Position numbers and translations under genes: made by a program. A DNA stretch of 64,000 nucleotides from Monocercomonoides exilis (Eukaryota; Preaxostyla; Oxymonadida; Polymastigidae): NCBI GenBank assembly GCA_001643675.2, contig LSRY02000028.1, positions 434,001 through 498,000 on the forward strand. Reading direction: 5' to 3'. Shown piece by piece: positions 36,301 through 47,600 of the stretch (its first letter is position 1; each line of letters opens with the position of its first letter). A model generated the notes under the pieces. The model had not been told where the DNA came from. It saw only the letters and a list, made by a program, of their open reading frames with translations, and did not search any database.

Positions 36301-39300
36301 TTGATTGCGGGTGTTGCCATCAGGTTGCTGCTGTTCACTTGGAAGGAGACAGACAGTGGGTCGGAGCAGTGCGCTAAATCAGTTGAACTGGAGGAGGTAT
36401 GGAGGGAGGGTAGTAGATAGATAGGAAGGAATGGAAGAAAAAAAAAACAATGTGAGGAAAAAATTGTTATCAAAAGAATGTAAAGTTGATGGAAATAGAT
36501 TGTATAAAGAATAAATGGATTCAAAAAAAAAAATTATTTGAATTAGCCAAAGGAAAAAAATATATATATAATATAAAAACATATTTTAGCATACGTATGA
36601 AACGGAACGATTGGATGGAACAGATCTGCATCACTAACATGAGTCAACCCAATTTCTGTCCAGCATTCCGGAAGAGTGAAAAATCTGAATGTGAAATACG
36701 GTTTTGTTGGCAAAGTGGCCAGAAAAGTGCCTGGCGACGAAAGGCAGCTTCTTTCAAATCCCAAAAAGGCAATGCGAAACTCGCTGCAGAGTCCGTCCAT
36801 CCTCTCCGAGATGCGTTTTGAGAGCTGCGTCTGCTTCTGCAGCGGAAGCGGCGCAGACTCGCTTTTGTTGAGCTCGCTCGATGAGTCGTTGATCGAAGAG
36901 TAGTCAAATGGAAGCATCGGCTGCTGCGGTGGCGGAGGAGGAAGGATCATTTCTTGTGCTTCGAGTGGCTGAGGAGGCGGCGTTGATGGAACTTTCGGCG
37001 GAAGCGGAGGGCGCCCCGACAGCGCATTTGGGGGAGTGATTGGCTTCGGTGCGAGTTTTGCTTTGTTGAATGGAGGGAAGAGATAAACAGGGAGTTGAGA
37101 GTAAGCTTCTTGTGTCGGCAGCATCAGGCGGAAGTGGATGCGCGGGAGAGGGTCAGCCAGCGAGACAGCAGCAGGAATGTCGACAGGGCCGTTGCCGAGT
37201 GCTGGTGGAACTGTGTATGGATGGTAAATGTCGTAGGGAAAGATGGACTCGTGGTGCGGAAGAGGAGGCCCACGCGCAGAAGACTGGGGCTGCTGTGATG
37301 CATTTGGGATAGACCCAGGAAGCGCATTCTTGTAAAGAGTGGATGTTGAAATGAGGAGCTTGTCGTCAGACGAAGACATCGCTTTGCCCTTTGTTGCCTT
37401 CATTTGTGCCTGTGCTGCCTTCGAAATGTCTGGATTGGTCAAAAGGAAGCCCCGTGTTGGATCCAGCACAAACGACCCGTCCATCCCTCCCAGGAAAAGA
37501 GAGAGGATCGAGTCACGCCGCAGCTCAAGCTTTGTATCCAGAACTTTTCTTTGCGTAATCCTTTTGGCTTCTGCTGCTTTTTCGCTCAGAACAAGATCCG
37601 GGCATGTCATCATCACCCTCTTCTTCCATCTACTCAGCGTTTGCTGCCTCATCCGATGTGCCGTTCGGATGACATTCTCCTCTTTGTTCTCTCCTTTTCC
37701 CGCTCTTCCTTTCGCTTTCGGCTTTGGACTTCTTCTGTCTGCACGCGTGCTCCCTCTCCTTTTTGTGCCTCTCTCTTTTCCTTTCAGCAGCGGGCTTCCT
37801 GTTGCATCCAGCTGCTCTTCATTCTCAGCGCTGCCTATTTGACTGCCAGCCATGTTCGTTGCCCCAAACTCTCCGTCGTTGACTTCCTCTCCCTTTCCAT
37901 CAACAACAACCGTTGAAAATCCGTCTTCCGTCTGCCCTTCCTCTTCGCTGAAGCTGCCGCTGCTGTTGCTGGTCGATCCGAAAGGCTGCGGCGTCATCGG
38001 TCCAACAGACATGCTTGCTCCGCGCATGCCAGAATAATCTGGCTTCGGTGTCTGATAGCGGAGTCCATCACTTGAACGCTCTTCCTCTGCGTCTTCTTCG
38101 ATGTCTTCTTCTTCTTCCTCTTCCTCGTCCCCTTCTTCCTCGTCGCTCTCTTCTTCCTCATTCTCCTCTTCTTCTCTTTCGATTTCTTCTGGCCTGTATT
38201 TCCACTGGAACGGATGGTACTCTGCCCACCCAACGCAGATGCTCCTTGTCACAGACGCCGGGATTGGTACCTTTGGCGTGGGTGTCTTCTTGCTCTTCGT
38301 CTCTTCTTCCTCTGAAATGGGGATGGTGACTGTGTAATACACCTCCATCACCAGCGTCAAGCTCGGGTGCGGAATCACCCCGCTGATTGTGATGGTCCCG
38401 GGCTTCTTCACGGTGTATCGGTCGAACTGGTTTCTCTGCGTGCCTTTGGCGATGACAGACACCCCGTTCTGCAGCAGCTCTTCGACTGCTCGCTCGCCTA
38501 CGACAGTCAGCCCGTTGTGCATTGTGATCCTCAATTCACGCGACTCGATCTTAACAGTTTGCGTATCTTTAATTGAAATGAAGGGGGAAAAAAATAGAAA
38601 ATGAATGATAAATGAAAATTCAGAGATAGCAATTAAGAAGAAAACGCAGATCAAGAATGCAAAGAAAAAATAAGTGATGAGATAAATTTTAAATTTATAA
38701 AAATAAAAATGTTAAAAAAAAACCGTTCAGATGGCACTGCTCCCATTGTCTCCTCCAATTCGCCATCGCTTTCAGATTTTCGTCAAATCCCTTTTTCGCC
38801 AGGAATGCGACATTTGCCAGTCTGAATGTGATTGTCTCCTGTTTCAACGGCCGCAGCAGAGCCGACCCAAACAGCCACGGCGAATGGAGGGCCATTGCGC
38901 GTGTCGTGAAGTACCCGCGGCACAACCGCCACCGCTGCGCCTGGCAAAGCAGGAGCCGCTGCCTCTTCTCCATCCACCTCTCGTGAGACAGGTCATCTAC
39001 ACTCATTTGGAGATAGTCGCTGAGCTTCCACCCGACGCCATCTATCCACAGCGTTTTGCCGATTTTTGGCACAATTTCGGGTGCAACAAGCTCCTCCAGC
39101 TCTCCTTCCTCCTCTTCTTCGTCTTCGTCTTCATTCTCACCATCGTATTCATCTCCATCATAATTGTCATTTTCATCTTCATTTTCACTTTCTTCATACT
39201 CAGAATCTGCTTTCAGATCATTTGCCCCTTCTGCTCCATCGTAGTCTTCCGTTCGTTCCATCTTTCCTTTCATCCTTTTTGAAGCTTTGGAATTCCTTTG

Positions 39301-40758
39301 TTGTTTTTCTTTTCTTTTCTTTGCAGCATTTTTCTTTCTTTTCCGTTGAAAAGCTTCCCAAAACTTCTCCCTCTCTTCTTCCTCCTCCTCAAACAACCCT
39401 TCACGCAGCATCTTCCGAATGGCCTCTGCTCTTTCCCTCGCTTCCCTGCTCATCGCCCATGGCTTCTTTTGTGCTGCGCCTTTCTTCCCTCCTCGCGACA
39501 AGGTGTTCCCTGCCATTATTGCCTTTGCAGCTGCTTTGAAACGCCGCTTTTTTGGACTGCGATTGGCAGAAGACGACGAACGAGACGGGGTCTGCCCCTT
39601 CGACGATGGCTTTGGCGAAGAAGAAAACGATGTGCTGCGGGTAGAAGAAGACAAAGAAGGTTGAGGTGATGAAGAATTCGAAGGACGCAGAAGAGGAGAG
39701 CCACGAATGGTTTGCTGATCGGATGAAGACGATTGATCAAGCGTTGATGAAAAAGGAAGCTGATATGATTTCTCAAGTTCTTTTGGATCTGTTGTTAACT
39801 GCTTTAAAAGCAATTTTCCTTCTTCTTTGAATGACTGTTGCAATATGAATTGGATATGAGGTGAAATCAACCCTATTCGTTTTTGAATTAAAAAATTGCA
39901 AGAATATTTTCTTTGTTATTATTCACAAACCTGGAATCGATGCGCTTCCCTTTCTTTCGTCAAAAAAGTAATTGAGTGGAATAATGGTTTTTAAACTTGT
40001 TAGCTTATCATGACGGAAAAAACTATGTACAACAGTACTTTCTGGTAGTTGAGCGACGTCTAAAACATTGATAATTGCAAATCTCAATTTGCATTTTACA
40101 AATGCACAAATAATTGCATACTGAGTTGCGTTATGTCTGATAAAAATAACGAAATCCTTGGGGTTCCGCAAAACAACTATATATGAACAATGAATAAAAT
40201 TTTCGAATAACCATTCTTTTTGAAATAAACGCTTTAAACATACTTCTTTTTGTTGGAGGGTTTTATAAAAATTACTTGTTGCATATCTATTGATATCAAT
40301 AAGATCATTATAAGGAGGAATATGCATGAAACACCATCCAAGCCCAACTTCCTTTTGAATTTGATTGTATTTGTCAAGTGCTTTTCGAAATTTATGAATT
40401 TGCATAAAGGCTATTGAAAATGAACAATCAGACCAACAAATACAATTTCTAATAGCAGATATACAATGGAATCTGCATCAATTAGAAAAAAGACTAAATT
40501 CTTTGTTTTACAAGAATAAATTCCGGTTTCTTCTATTTCAGTTTCACAGGGAGAACTTTCATAAGTATCGCTTATGACTTGTTTTTTCATAACATCAAAT
40601 AAAGTTAGATGATATTTATAAAAACATAAATCATTTTCAACGTCATCGCGCTATAATAAATGTTATCTTTCAATAAATTAAAATAATAATTTTCAAACCA
40701 ACTGTGGAGGCTCAAGTATACGATTTAATGAATCGATATACAAAGCAATTCCATTCAT
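33397..40758 (-). CDS. NPHP4: Nephrocystin-4, ciliary transition-zone protein
   Basis: Eight exons (40758-40699, 40650-40434, 40380-39931, 39872-38724, 38566-36595, 36387-36104, 35954-35557, 35379-33397) give about 2170 residues in one frame. Conserved blocks line up with animal NPHP4 along its whole length: an N-terminal NRILEPPQL, YHLTLFDVM, IVYLLLEIV, MHNGLTVV, CVGWAEYHPF, PYFTFRFFTLP, LLIDIFDFNTGINFGSVSLPL, GKLHLSVTH, and a C-terminal FSTDRPDLL / LHPNEMLSIEFHV / EDGIDIVLQEAF region. NPHP4 builds the transition zone that gates entry to the cilium, together with NPHP1 and RPGRIP1-type partners. The protein is much longer than the human one (1426) because of acidic, serine and proline-rich insertions between blocks (for example 37850-38170 and 34990-35040). 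The third exon is taken to start at 40380 (GAAAAG acceptor), giving a 53-nt intron. The orthology call is strong; small exon edges are less so. Confidence 0.88.
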
Positions 40759-40904
40759 TTGAATTTTTTAAAATTATTAATATGGAAAGGATCATGTTAT
40801 TTGATTCACAAAAACAATTTTAGAAAATTAATAATCAATCGATATAAATTGAAACAAATGTTATTTTCTCTACGCCTAATACGAAGTGTGCTTAAATAAA
40901 AAGC

Positions 40905-42003
40905 TCAATGGGATGTGGGAAAGAAGGATGGAACTTGATCTCCTTTGAAAAGCTCTCTAACCACTGGTTTTCCTGGTTGCAGAATGCAAAGTCTGATGCA
41001 TCCTCCACTTGAGTTGTCTCGGAACATGGCCAGTGAGCAAGCTATAAATTATTTTTTTTTTGATAAATTTGCACCAAACCATGAATAAATTAAAAAAAAA
41101 AGTTTTTCCAAACCTTTCACAGCAAGATCTTTGCATTCTTCAAGCGACATCCCAGACTTGAAGTGCTTATCTAAAAAGGTCAGAACATATGTACTACCAC
41201 TCCCTGTATAAAAGACACAAAAAGAATAAATGAATGAATAAATTAATAAAATCATCAGTAAAATGATGTGTCAGAATAAGAAATACCGCTTGCTGCATAA
41301 TGCTCAGCTTCAATGAGGGCTCCTCCAAGGGGAATTGAGTATATGTGTGCTTCGTCTCCGTCCAGTCCAGCGCAAAGAAAAGCGGCTGTTAAAAAATTCA
41401 GAATGAAAAATTAAAAATGGTCAAAAAAACAAGAGTTTGTATCGAAAAGGCAGTAAATGTTAATATTTCGGAAAAAAGAAGTTCCAACCGCTTAGCACTT
41501 TTTTGTTTGTATAGCATAGATCTCTGAGCACGCAAGCAGCAGTTTTCACAGAAGGGCGTCTGCCAAGCTCCATGCTGCAAAAGCAATTTGTTCATTCAGC
41601 CAAACACACATCGGAAAAATAACATCATGCATCACAGAAAAATATCATAAATCACAATCTATAAAATCAAAAAAAACCTGTTGAATGTGAGAGAATAATT
41701 GGCATAAGCTGTCACAGTTTGTGTGTCGGCGGACGACCCCGATCGGCACACATATATGTCTTCAAACACTGGAGTGATTTTGTCTGACATTCTGTTCGCT
41801 ATGAACGATCCCAACGATGTGCGAGAATCTGCTGCGAGGAGAAGACCACCAGCAAATTTCAAAGCCATGATTGTTGTCTGGCCAAAACATAAAAAAGGAT
41901 TGAAAACAGGGGTGGAATTAATGGAGCGAATAAAACAAGCACATTCAACAAAGCATACGCCAGTCGAAACAGGACCCTCATAATCGTTCCCTTCAAAATC
42001 CAT
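40905..42003 (-). CDS. PSMB6: 20S proteasome subunit beta-1 (PSMB6 type)
   Basis: This is the catalytic subunit of the 20S proteasome responsible for cleavage after acidic residues. Six exons (42003-41959, 41877-41678, 41574-41489, 41385-41287, 41203-41114, 41041-40905) give about 218 residues. A 15-residue propeptide ends in STG, and the active Thr1 is the first residue after it (TTIMALKF), exactly at the first splice junction. Asp17 lies in AADSRT, Lys33 in SDKITPV, and the GSGS turn and SSGG (RDNSSGGCIRL) are present. The beta-1-specific NRMSDK and CRSGSSADTQ stretches set it apart from beta-2 and beta-5. The N-terminal Thr shows it is an active subunit. It is transcribed away from the beta-helix membrane gene, with 82 bp between the two start codons. 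Confidence 0.95.
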
Positions 42004-42085
42004 TCTTTTTTTGATTAATATTACCTTAATTTTATTCATCTCATTTTTCTTTTTTAAGCTTTTTTCATTCCATCAAAATAATACC

Positions 42086-44331
42086 ATGAATCCACTATTG
42101 CTTTGCTTTTTATTTGGGGTTAAAGCTGAATTTGATAGAATTGATACACATAGTTTGTTGTATTTACTGAAAACTTGATTTATCAAATTATGATAAAATT
42201 TTTAGGTTCTCATATTAATTCAATTCAACCATTCGAGCCGTTATTCCAAATAGTTAATTCGTCAATTCTTTTAAATGCGTTGACGCTGAGAATGGTGGAG
42301 AACAATGCAAGTATTGTGCTGAGGAACAACGCCATTCTTTTTGTGGATTCTTCGAGATTATCGTTTCATCATCTGACTATTGAGCCCATTGAAATATTCC
42401 ATGGAAGCGTTTCCCTAAACAATCTCACTATCAGTCAAAGCAGCTACTTTCAACAACCAAGTCTTGTGAAAAGTTATAATCTTTTCACTTCAATGAGTTG
42501 TTCAAATACTTTTCTATCGCATGTTTCCTGTTCAAATCGCGGAAGCCTCTTTTCGAACGGGCTAATGGCAAACTTGATTTTATATGAGACTCATATCTCA
42601 AATTTTTCAAGAAAAATTATTGAAGAAAACGATACTGATTTGTGTTTATCGATCTTTACAACAATGTTCTCTTGTTCATTTTCTCGAAGCGATGATGCAA
42701 TTTATAGCGGAATAACGCCAGGCATTTGCTCTTCTGCTTCTGCAAGTATCATCAACACAACAACTTCTCAATGCGATCGCACTTCGTCATTCAGCAATGG
42801 AAGGGCTCATGTCACAATAAGTGAAAGGGCAACTCTTTTTGAAAACAGTGACTTTTTTGATTATGAAGCACATGGGAAAGGCACTGAAGGGATGGGTGGG
42901 GCTATTGTGCTTCTTGCAGGGATGAAATCGTCAGTGACAGTGAAGGGATGCAGATTTGAAAGATGCAATGCAGACGACAGCGGAGGAGCTATTTGGCTGA
43001 ATGGCGTTCAAATGGTATCGATTGAGTGCTGCACATTTTCTGATTGCAAAGCCAAAGGCGGGATTGGAGGATCTGTGCTCCTTTGGAACTTAGTTGAGCA
43101 ATCTTCCATTCAGAAGTGTGCGTTTAAATCATCTTTCGCTAAAGGGAAAGGCGGAGCACTGGAGCTTGATTGTGATGAAGGCGGATTACAAGTGGTTAGT
43201 GTTGTGTTTGACGAGTGCTGCAGCAAAGAAGAGAAAGGCGGAGGGGCAGATTTAAACTTGCCTTCGGATAGGACGGCGCTGAAAGAATGCTTCTTCCGCA
43301 AATGCAACGCTGCGGGAGGTGGCGGAGGCATTCGTGTGTCATTTGCCTTTAATAATCCGTGCTTGATGGCAAACTGCTATTTTGTTGAGTGCAGCGGTGC
43401 TGAGAAGGGGCACGACATGTATGTGATGGACTGGCAAAAGATTGTATCGTCAGTTGCGAGCACTGTCAGAGAGAGCAAATCGACAACGAAAGAGAAAAAT
43501 GTGTTTTTGGCGAATGAGAATAGATTTGAGGAGCATGTGCTTGGTTTTGTGGAGAGTGTGGTTATTCCTGATGTCGTTGCGCCGCTGTCTCCAGAAGAGT
43601 TGGAAAAACGAAGACAAGAAGAGGAAGAAAGGAAAAAGAAAGAGGAAGAGGAGAAGAGGAAGAAGGAAGAGGAAGAAAAGAAGAAGAAAGAAGAGGAGGA
43701 AAGAAAGAGAAAAGAAGAGGAAGAGAAGAAGAAAAGAGAAGAAGAAGAGAAGAAAAGGAAAGAAGAAGAAGAGAAGAAGAAAAAGGAAGAAGAAGAAAAG
43801 AAAAGAAAAGAAGAAGAGGAAAAGCAGAGAATAAAAGAAGAAGAAGAGTTGCGAGAAAAGAAAAAGAAAGAAGAAATGGAGAAAGAAAGGCGCGAGAAGG
43901 AAGAGAAGAAGAGGAAGGACGCTGAGGAAGCGCAAGACAAAAGCAGCAGCATGTTGCGTCTGCCGGCAATCATATTCTTTGCTGTTATTATTGTTGGTAT
44001 CTGCATTGGATTGATTGTCACTATACGAAAGTGCACAAAGCAGAAAGGAGCAAAGCCAAGAGCTGCAAGAAGCACTGAAGAAGAAGGGAAAAGCATGCTT
44101 GGAGCAGAAGATGGCGATGAGAAAGATGACATCGTGCCTTTGTCGAGCTCGGCCTCAGGCGAATTGGCTGATGACCCTCCTCCCATCTTTCGTGTTGACG
44201 AGAATGCATACAAGCAAAGCGAGGATTTGTTTGAAAAAGAAGCAAGTGAAATAGTTCTCGAAGGATTTAAGCAGCAACAGCAGCAACAAGTTCAACAGAT
44301 GGATCAAACAAAATCGGACTTATTGGAGTAA
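42086..44331 (+). CDS. Beta-helix membrane protein (Pmp-like) with charged linker
   Basis: Exon 1 (42086-42152) encodes a signal peptide (MNPLLLCFLFGVKA). A GTTTGT...TTTTAG intron leads to exon 2 (42206-44331), for about 731 residues in all. The extracellular half has repeated short strands with GG-A-I and Cys motifs (GMGGAIVLL, CRFERCNADDSGGAIWL, GKGGALELD, GGGGGIRV), as in pectin-lyase-fold/polymorphic membrane protein-like repeats. A run of about 115 residues of Glu/Lys/Arg (43593-43935) follows and may form one long single alpha helix. A single membrane span (AIIFFAVIIVGICIGLIV) and a cytosolic tail with seven glutamines complete it. It is likely a surface protein anchored by the C-terminal span. 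Ligand and function are unknown; many such genes occur in oxymonads as I recall. Confidence 0.82.
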
Positions 44332-44564
44332 TATTATTTTATTAATGTTTAATTTTTAAATATTATTTTTTGGAAATTAGATTTAATAATTTCGTGAAGC
44401 TCATTTTTTGTCTTAAAAATGGGGTTTTCAAGCTGTTGCTTAATTTCTAAGTTCATCCATAATTTTGTCAAAGTGTTTCACATATTGGAGTTGTGAAATT
44501 GAAGATGAATATTAATAATTCAATATATGGGTTATCGATCAACAAGAGATCATTCACCAAAAAC

Positions 44565-45270
44565 ATGGGTGCTTACTCTTACATCCAAGGTATGAGATAT
44601 TTATTTAATGCTGGAAATTGCATATAATTATTAATCTTTTTTGTGGAATTTGTAAATTTGATCCTGCTGACTGAATGCAGAATTGTGGAGAAAGAAACAA
44701 AGCGATGTTATGCGCTTCTTGTTCCGTGTTCGCGCATGGGAATACCGTCAACTCCCTGTATGCCACCGCATCACTCGCCCAACTAGAGCTGACAAAGCAC
44801 GCAAGTTGGGATACAAGGCAAAGCAGGGATTTTTGCTTTATCGAATTCGTGTTCGCCGTGGAAGCCGCAAGCGTCCGGTCAAGAAGGGTATCACATACCA
44901 CAAGCCCAAGTGGCATGGTGTGCATCAGCTGACTTTTGCACGCAACATGCGCTCGACCGCCGAGGGACGTGTTGGAAAGAGATGCCCGAATCTTCGTGTG
45001 CTGAACTCATACTGGGTTGCCCAAGACGGTATCTTCAAGTGGTACGAAGTCATCCTTGTTGATCCAAGCCACAACGCAATTCGCAATGATCCAAGATATC
45101 GCTGGGTTGCCAACCCTGTCCACAAGCACAGAGAGCTCCACGGACTGACAAGCGCTGGCCGCCACTTCCGTGGATTGATGTCAAAGGGATACGGCTTGAG
45201 AAAGCTGCGCCCGTCCCGTCGTGCTTCATGGAAACGCAGAAATACCGTCAACCTCCATCGTTACAGATAG
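44565..45270 (+). CDS. RPL15: 60S ribosomal protein L15 (eL15)
   Basis: Two exons (44565-44589 and 44681-45270) join across a 91-nt GTATGA...TGCAG intron to give [21 protein letters not shown], the classic eL15 start. The rest is equally clear: [52 protein letters not shown]-type [20 protein letters not shown] and a C-terminal [11 protein letters not shown]. The total of about 204 residues equals the family length. It is a structural protein of the large ribosomal subunit that binds 28S rRNA. Its codon use is richer in C-ending codons than nearby genes, as expected for a highly expressed gene. It ends in TAG, which is evidence that TAG is a true stop in this genome. Confidence 0.97.
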
Positions 45271-45538
45271 GAATCTTGCTGATCATCGTGTTGTGTTCTG
45301 TGTGTTTCTTTTTTGTGATGATCCATTTTTCCTCGCAAATCTGAAACATATCGCACAACATGAAAACTTATCACTTTCTCTAATATTTGTCTCATTGAGT
45401 TAAGCTTTGTTTCACAAAATTAATGAAGAATTATTTCGGTTCTTTTCAAAAAAAAAATAATGAACGAATGTGACAAGAAACAAAAACGAAAAAGGTTGAA
45501 GCGTGAAGTGTGTGGTGTGTTTAAAAATTGTCGGTTGC

Positions 45539-46047
45539 TTATTTTTTGACAGATGGATCTTGCACACAAATGATTGTGTGTTCTTTTACTGAAAAATCAA
45601 AAAGAAAATCCACAACACCAACAATGAGATTATTTGAAAAACAGAAAAAATCGCAAACCAGGCGCAATCATCATCTCAACTTTTCTTGTCCTCACTCGCA
45701 TGAATTTTAAATCGTCCTGATCCCCGTTGAATTGCATGTTGATGTATAATTCGATGAAAAAATACGAAACATAAAAAAATTAATCAAACCAATGGATCCA
45801 AATCTCGAATTGAACTTCTTGCTTGCGAAGCTAGGAGCGTGCAGTAATTTGCATAGTTATCCTTTCCGCTCATCACAGGGCTATCTTCACTCGACGCAAG
45901 GCATCGAGTTCCTTTTCCATCTCCATGTGTCACTATCAGCCCCAGCACCCCAGGATGCTGATTTATTCGTTGCAGCGTGCTTTCCACTTCGCTCATTGAT
46001 GACGTGGAGCTCGATGCGATTTGTCCAGGTGGAGGTGGGATTGACAT
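45539..46047 (-). CDS. DYNLRB: Roadblock/LC7 dynein light chain
   Basis: Three exons (46047-45790, 45716-45659, 45588-45539) give about 121 residues. After a short Pro/Ser leader the roadblock fold is plain: SEVESTLQRINQHPGVLGLIVTHGDG, YCTLLASQARSSIRDLDPL, then DDLKFMRVRTRKVEMMIAP and EHTIICVQDP from the small exons. These match the order of human DYNLRB1 (VEETLKRL, VQGIIVV, ARSTVRDIDP, DLTFLRIR, EIMVAP, FLIVIQNP). It is a homodimeric light chain on the dynein intermediate chain, in cytoplasmic, intraflagellar-transport or axonemal dynein. An insert of about a dozen residues lies after the second strand (CLASSEDSPVMSGKD). The two small exons are recognisable only by this alignment. Confidence 0.87.
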
Positions 46048-46247
46048 TGTTTTGTTGTTTGGAAAAAAGCAAACAGTTATTGGTGGATTATGGATGTGAT
46101 CAAAAGAGTATTTAAAATTTCAATAACAAAAAATTAGAAAATGAGTGTCATCCTTGAGATGCATTTTTGAAGTGAAATATGAAATACGTATGTGAAGATG
46201 CGAATTTCGTTCAACGAAGAAAAAAAGAAATGAGTGCATTGCGAGTT

Positions 46248-47242
46248 TTATTTCGCACAAACACAAAATACAAGGACAGCTAAAGGTGCTGCATTTGCAG
46301 GAACAATCTTAGAAATGGTTGACTGAGAAGAGGAAGAGGATGAAGAACCCATAGAACCATACATCGGAAGCGAGTTCAGGCACCGAGAAGAATGTGTAAA
46401 TTGCCGAACAAACAGCAGCTTGGCCAAAAACGGATCTTGAACCCTGTCTTCTAAACTTGCTATAAACAATGGAATTGCGTGTGTTATTTTGTTCGTTTTT
46501 GCTTTGGGCTTGAAATTGTCAAGCTTATATGCGGACTTGCTCCATTCCAAAAGAGGATCTTCACACAAAAAATTATAGCCAAACATTTTTTTATAAAATA
46601 ATGCAAAATAAAACAAATTATACAAACCTTGTGTGTTTTGATGGATCACCTCAAACCAGAAACGGCTGATTGACGCATTTTGCAAGACGCTTTTCACAGG
46701 ATACAGAAATGTGTTGTAAATTGTTTGTGGGTGTCCAGCAATCATAGGCTCGGTTATTTCTGGTGTTAATGAAAGAAGTGTAAGGGTAGAGCTTGAGAGA
46801 GGAAAGAAGTATCTGAAAGGCACAATTTCAACTTGCTCTGGAAACTTCTCTAAAAAATCATATAAAACATTGCATTCAGCAAGATATGCAAGCGTTATTA
46901 TAAACTTTATTTTTCACAACAAATTTTTATTCGCATCACCAAACCTTTCAAAAGATCAAAAGCACGCTCAGCAACTGTTCGAATAGGTGCAGAAACAAGA
47001 CGAGGCGTGTAAATGTGAGGAAGCTTCAATATTGCATCTCCTGAAACATCTGTCTCATCACTTGAAGACTGCTCATTTTTGGTGTTTGAAGATGCTGAAT
47101 TGGCAGTCGAAGAAGCTTTATGTGATTTCTTGTTTTTCCTGTGTTTCTGTTGAATTTTGCCCATAACCCACTGAAATCCATAAACTCCTAACGCACCAAT
47201 CAAAGTACCAGTCAATGGTACAACATATTTATGCGCTTCCAT
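46248..47242 (-). CDS. Membrane-anchored protein, unrecognised
   Basis: Three exons (47242-46945, 46849-46628, 46558-46248) give about 276 residues in one frame, with donors GTTTGG and GTTTGT. The N-terminus has one hydrophobic span (VVPLTGTLIGALGVYGFQWV) followed by a basic KIQQKHRKNKKSHK stretch, the pattern of a signal anchor with cytosolic body. The body includes YTPRLVSAPIRTVAERAFDLL, VPFRYFFPLSSSTLTLLSL, SRFWFEVIHQNTQ and LAKLLFVRQFTHSS. The C-terminus is hydrophobic (APLAVLVFCVC) and may be a second membrane contact. I find no family match. Confidence 0.65.
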
Positions 47243-47600
47243 AAATAAAAAGATTATAAAAAATTCTCTCAATAAAAAATAAATAATGGTAAAGATTTTT
47301 ATTTTGTGTAAAAAATCAAGCTGCAACATTACTTGTTTTGGGAGAAAGGAGCTTATGTTAAGGGCTCTGTAGCTTGCCAAATGAAATGAAAACTGTGGAG
47401 TGGAAAAAATTGAAATAAAGAAAAAAAAGACAATAAAATAAAAAAGTGTATTGTCCGAATTACAAAGAACACAGAGGTTGTTGTGGTCAAAACAAGCAAA
47501 AAAAATTCTAAAGGAAAAAATATTATAAAAAATGAAATAGTGGGAAGAGTTCACTCGTAGTGAGTCAAAGATGTGTTGTGGTTTTGTTTGTTCTAGTTAA
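47243..47600. other. AT-rich spacer
   Basis: No gene seen between the membrane-anchored protein's start and the retroelement remnant. Confidence 0.5.

Noticed and set aside
37070-39670. Plus-strand frames opposite nephrocystin-4, some over 150 codons
   Set aside because: They are antisense to low-complexity coding DNA and rich in Ser/Leu/Phe from complemented acidic and lysine tracts.
40403-40434. A 23-nt intron in nephrocystin-4 (donor GTCTG, acceptor AATAG)
   Set aside because: Using the next in-phase acceptor GAAAAG at 40381 gives a 53-nt intron and a better match to the NPHP4 spacing between the IVYLLLEIV and GLGWC blocks.
43377-44213. 278-codon minus-strand frame opposite the beta-helix protein
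   Set aside because: It is the complement of the Glu/Lys repeat (giving Phe/Ser/Leu runs); the plus strand has signal peptide, repeats and membrane span.
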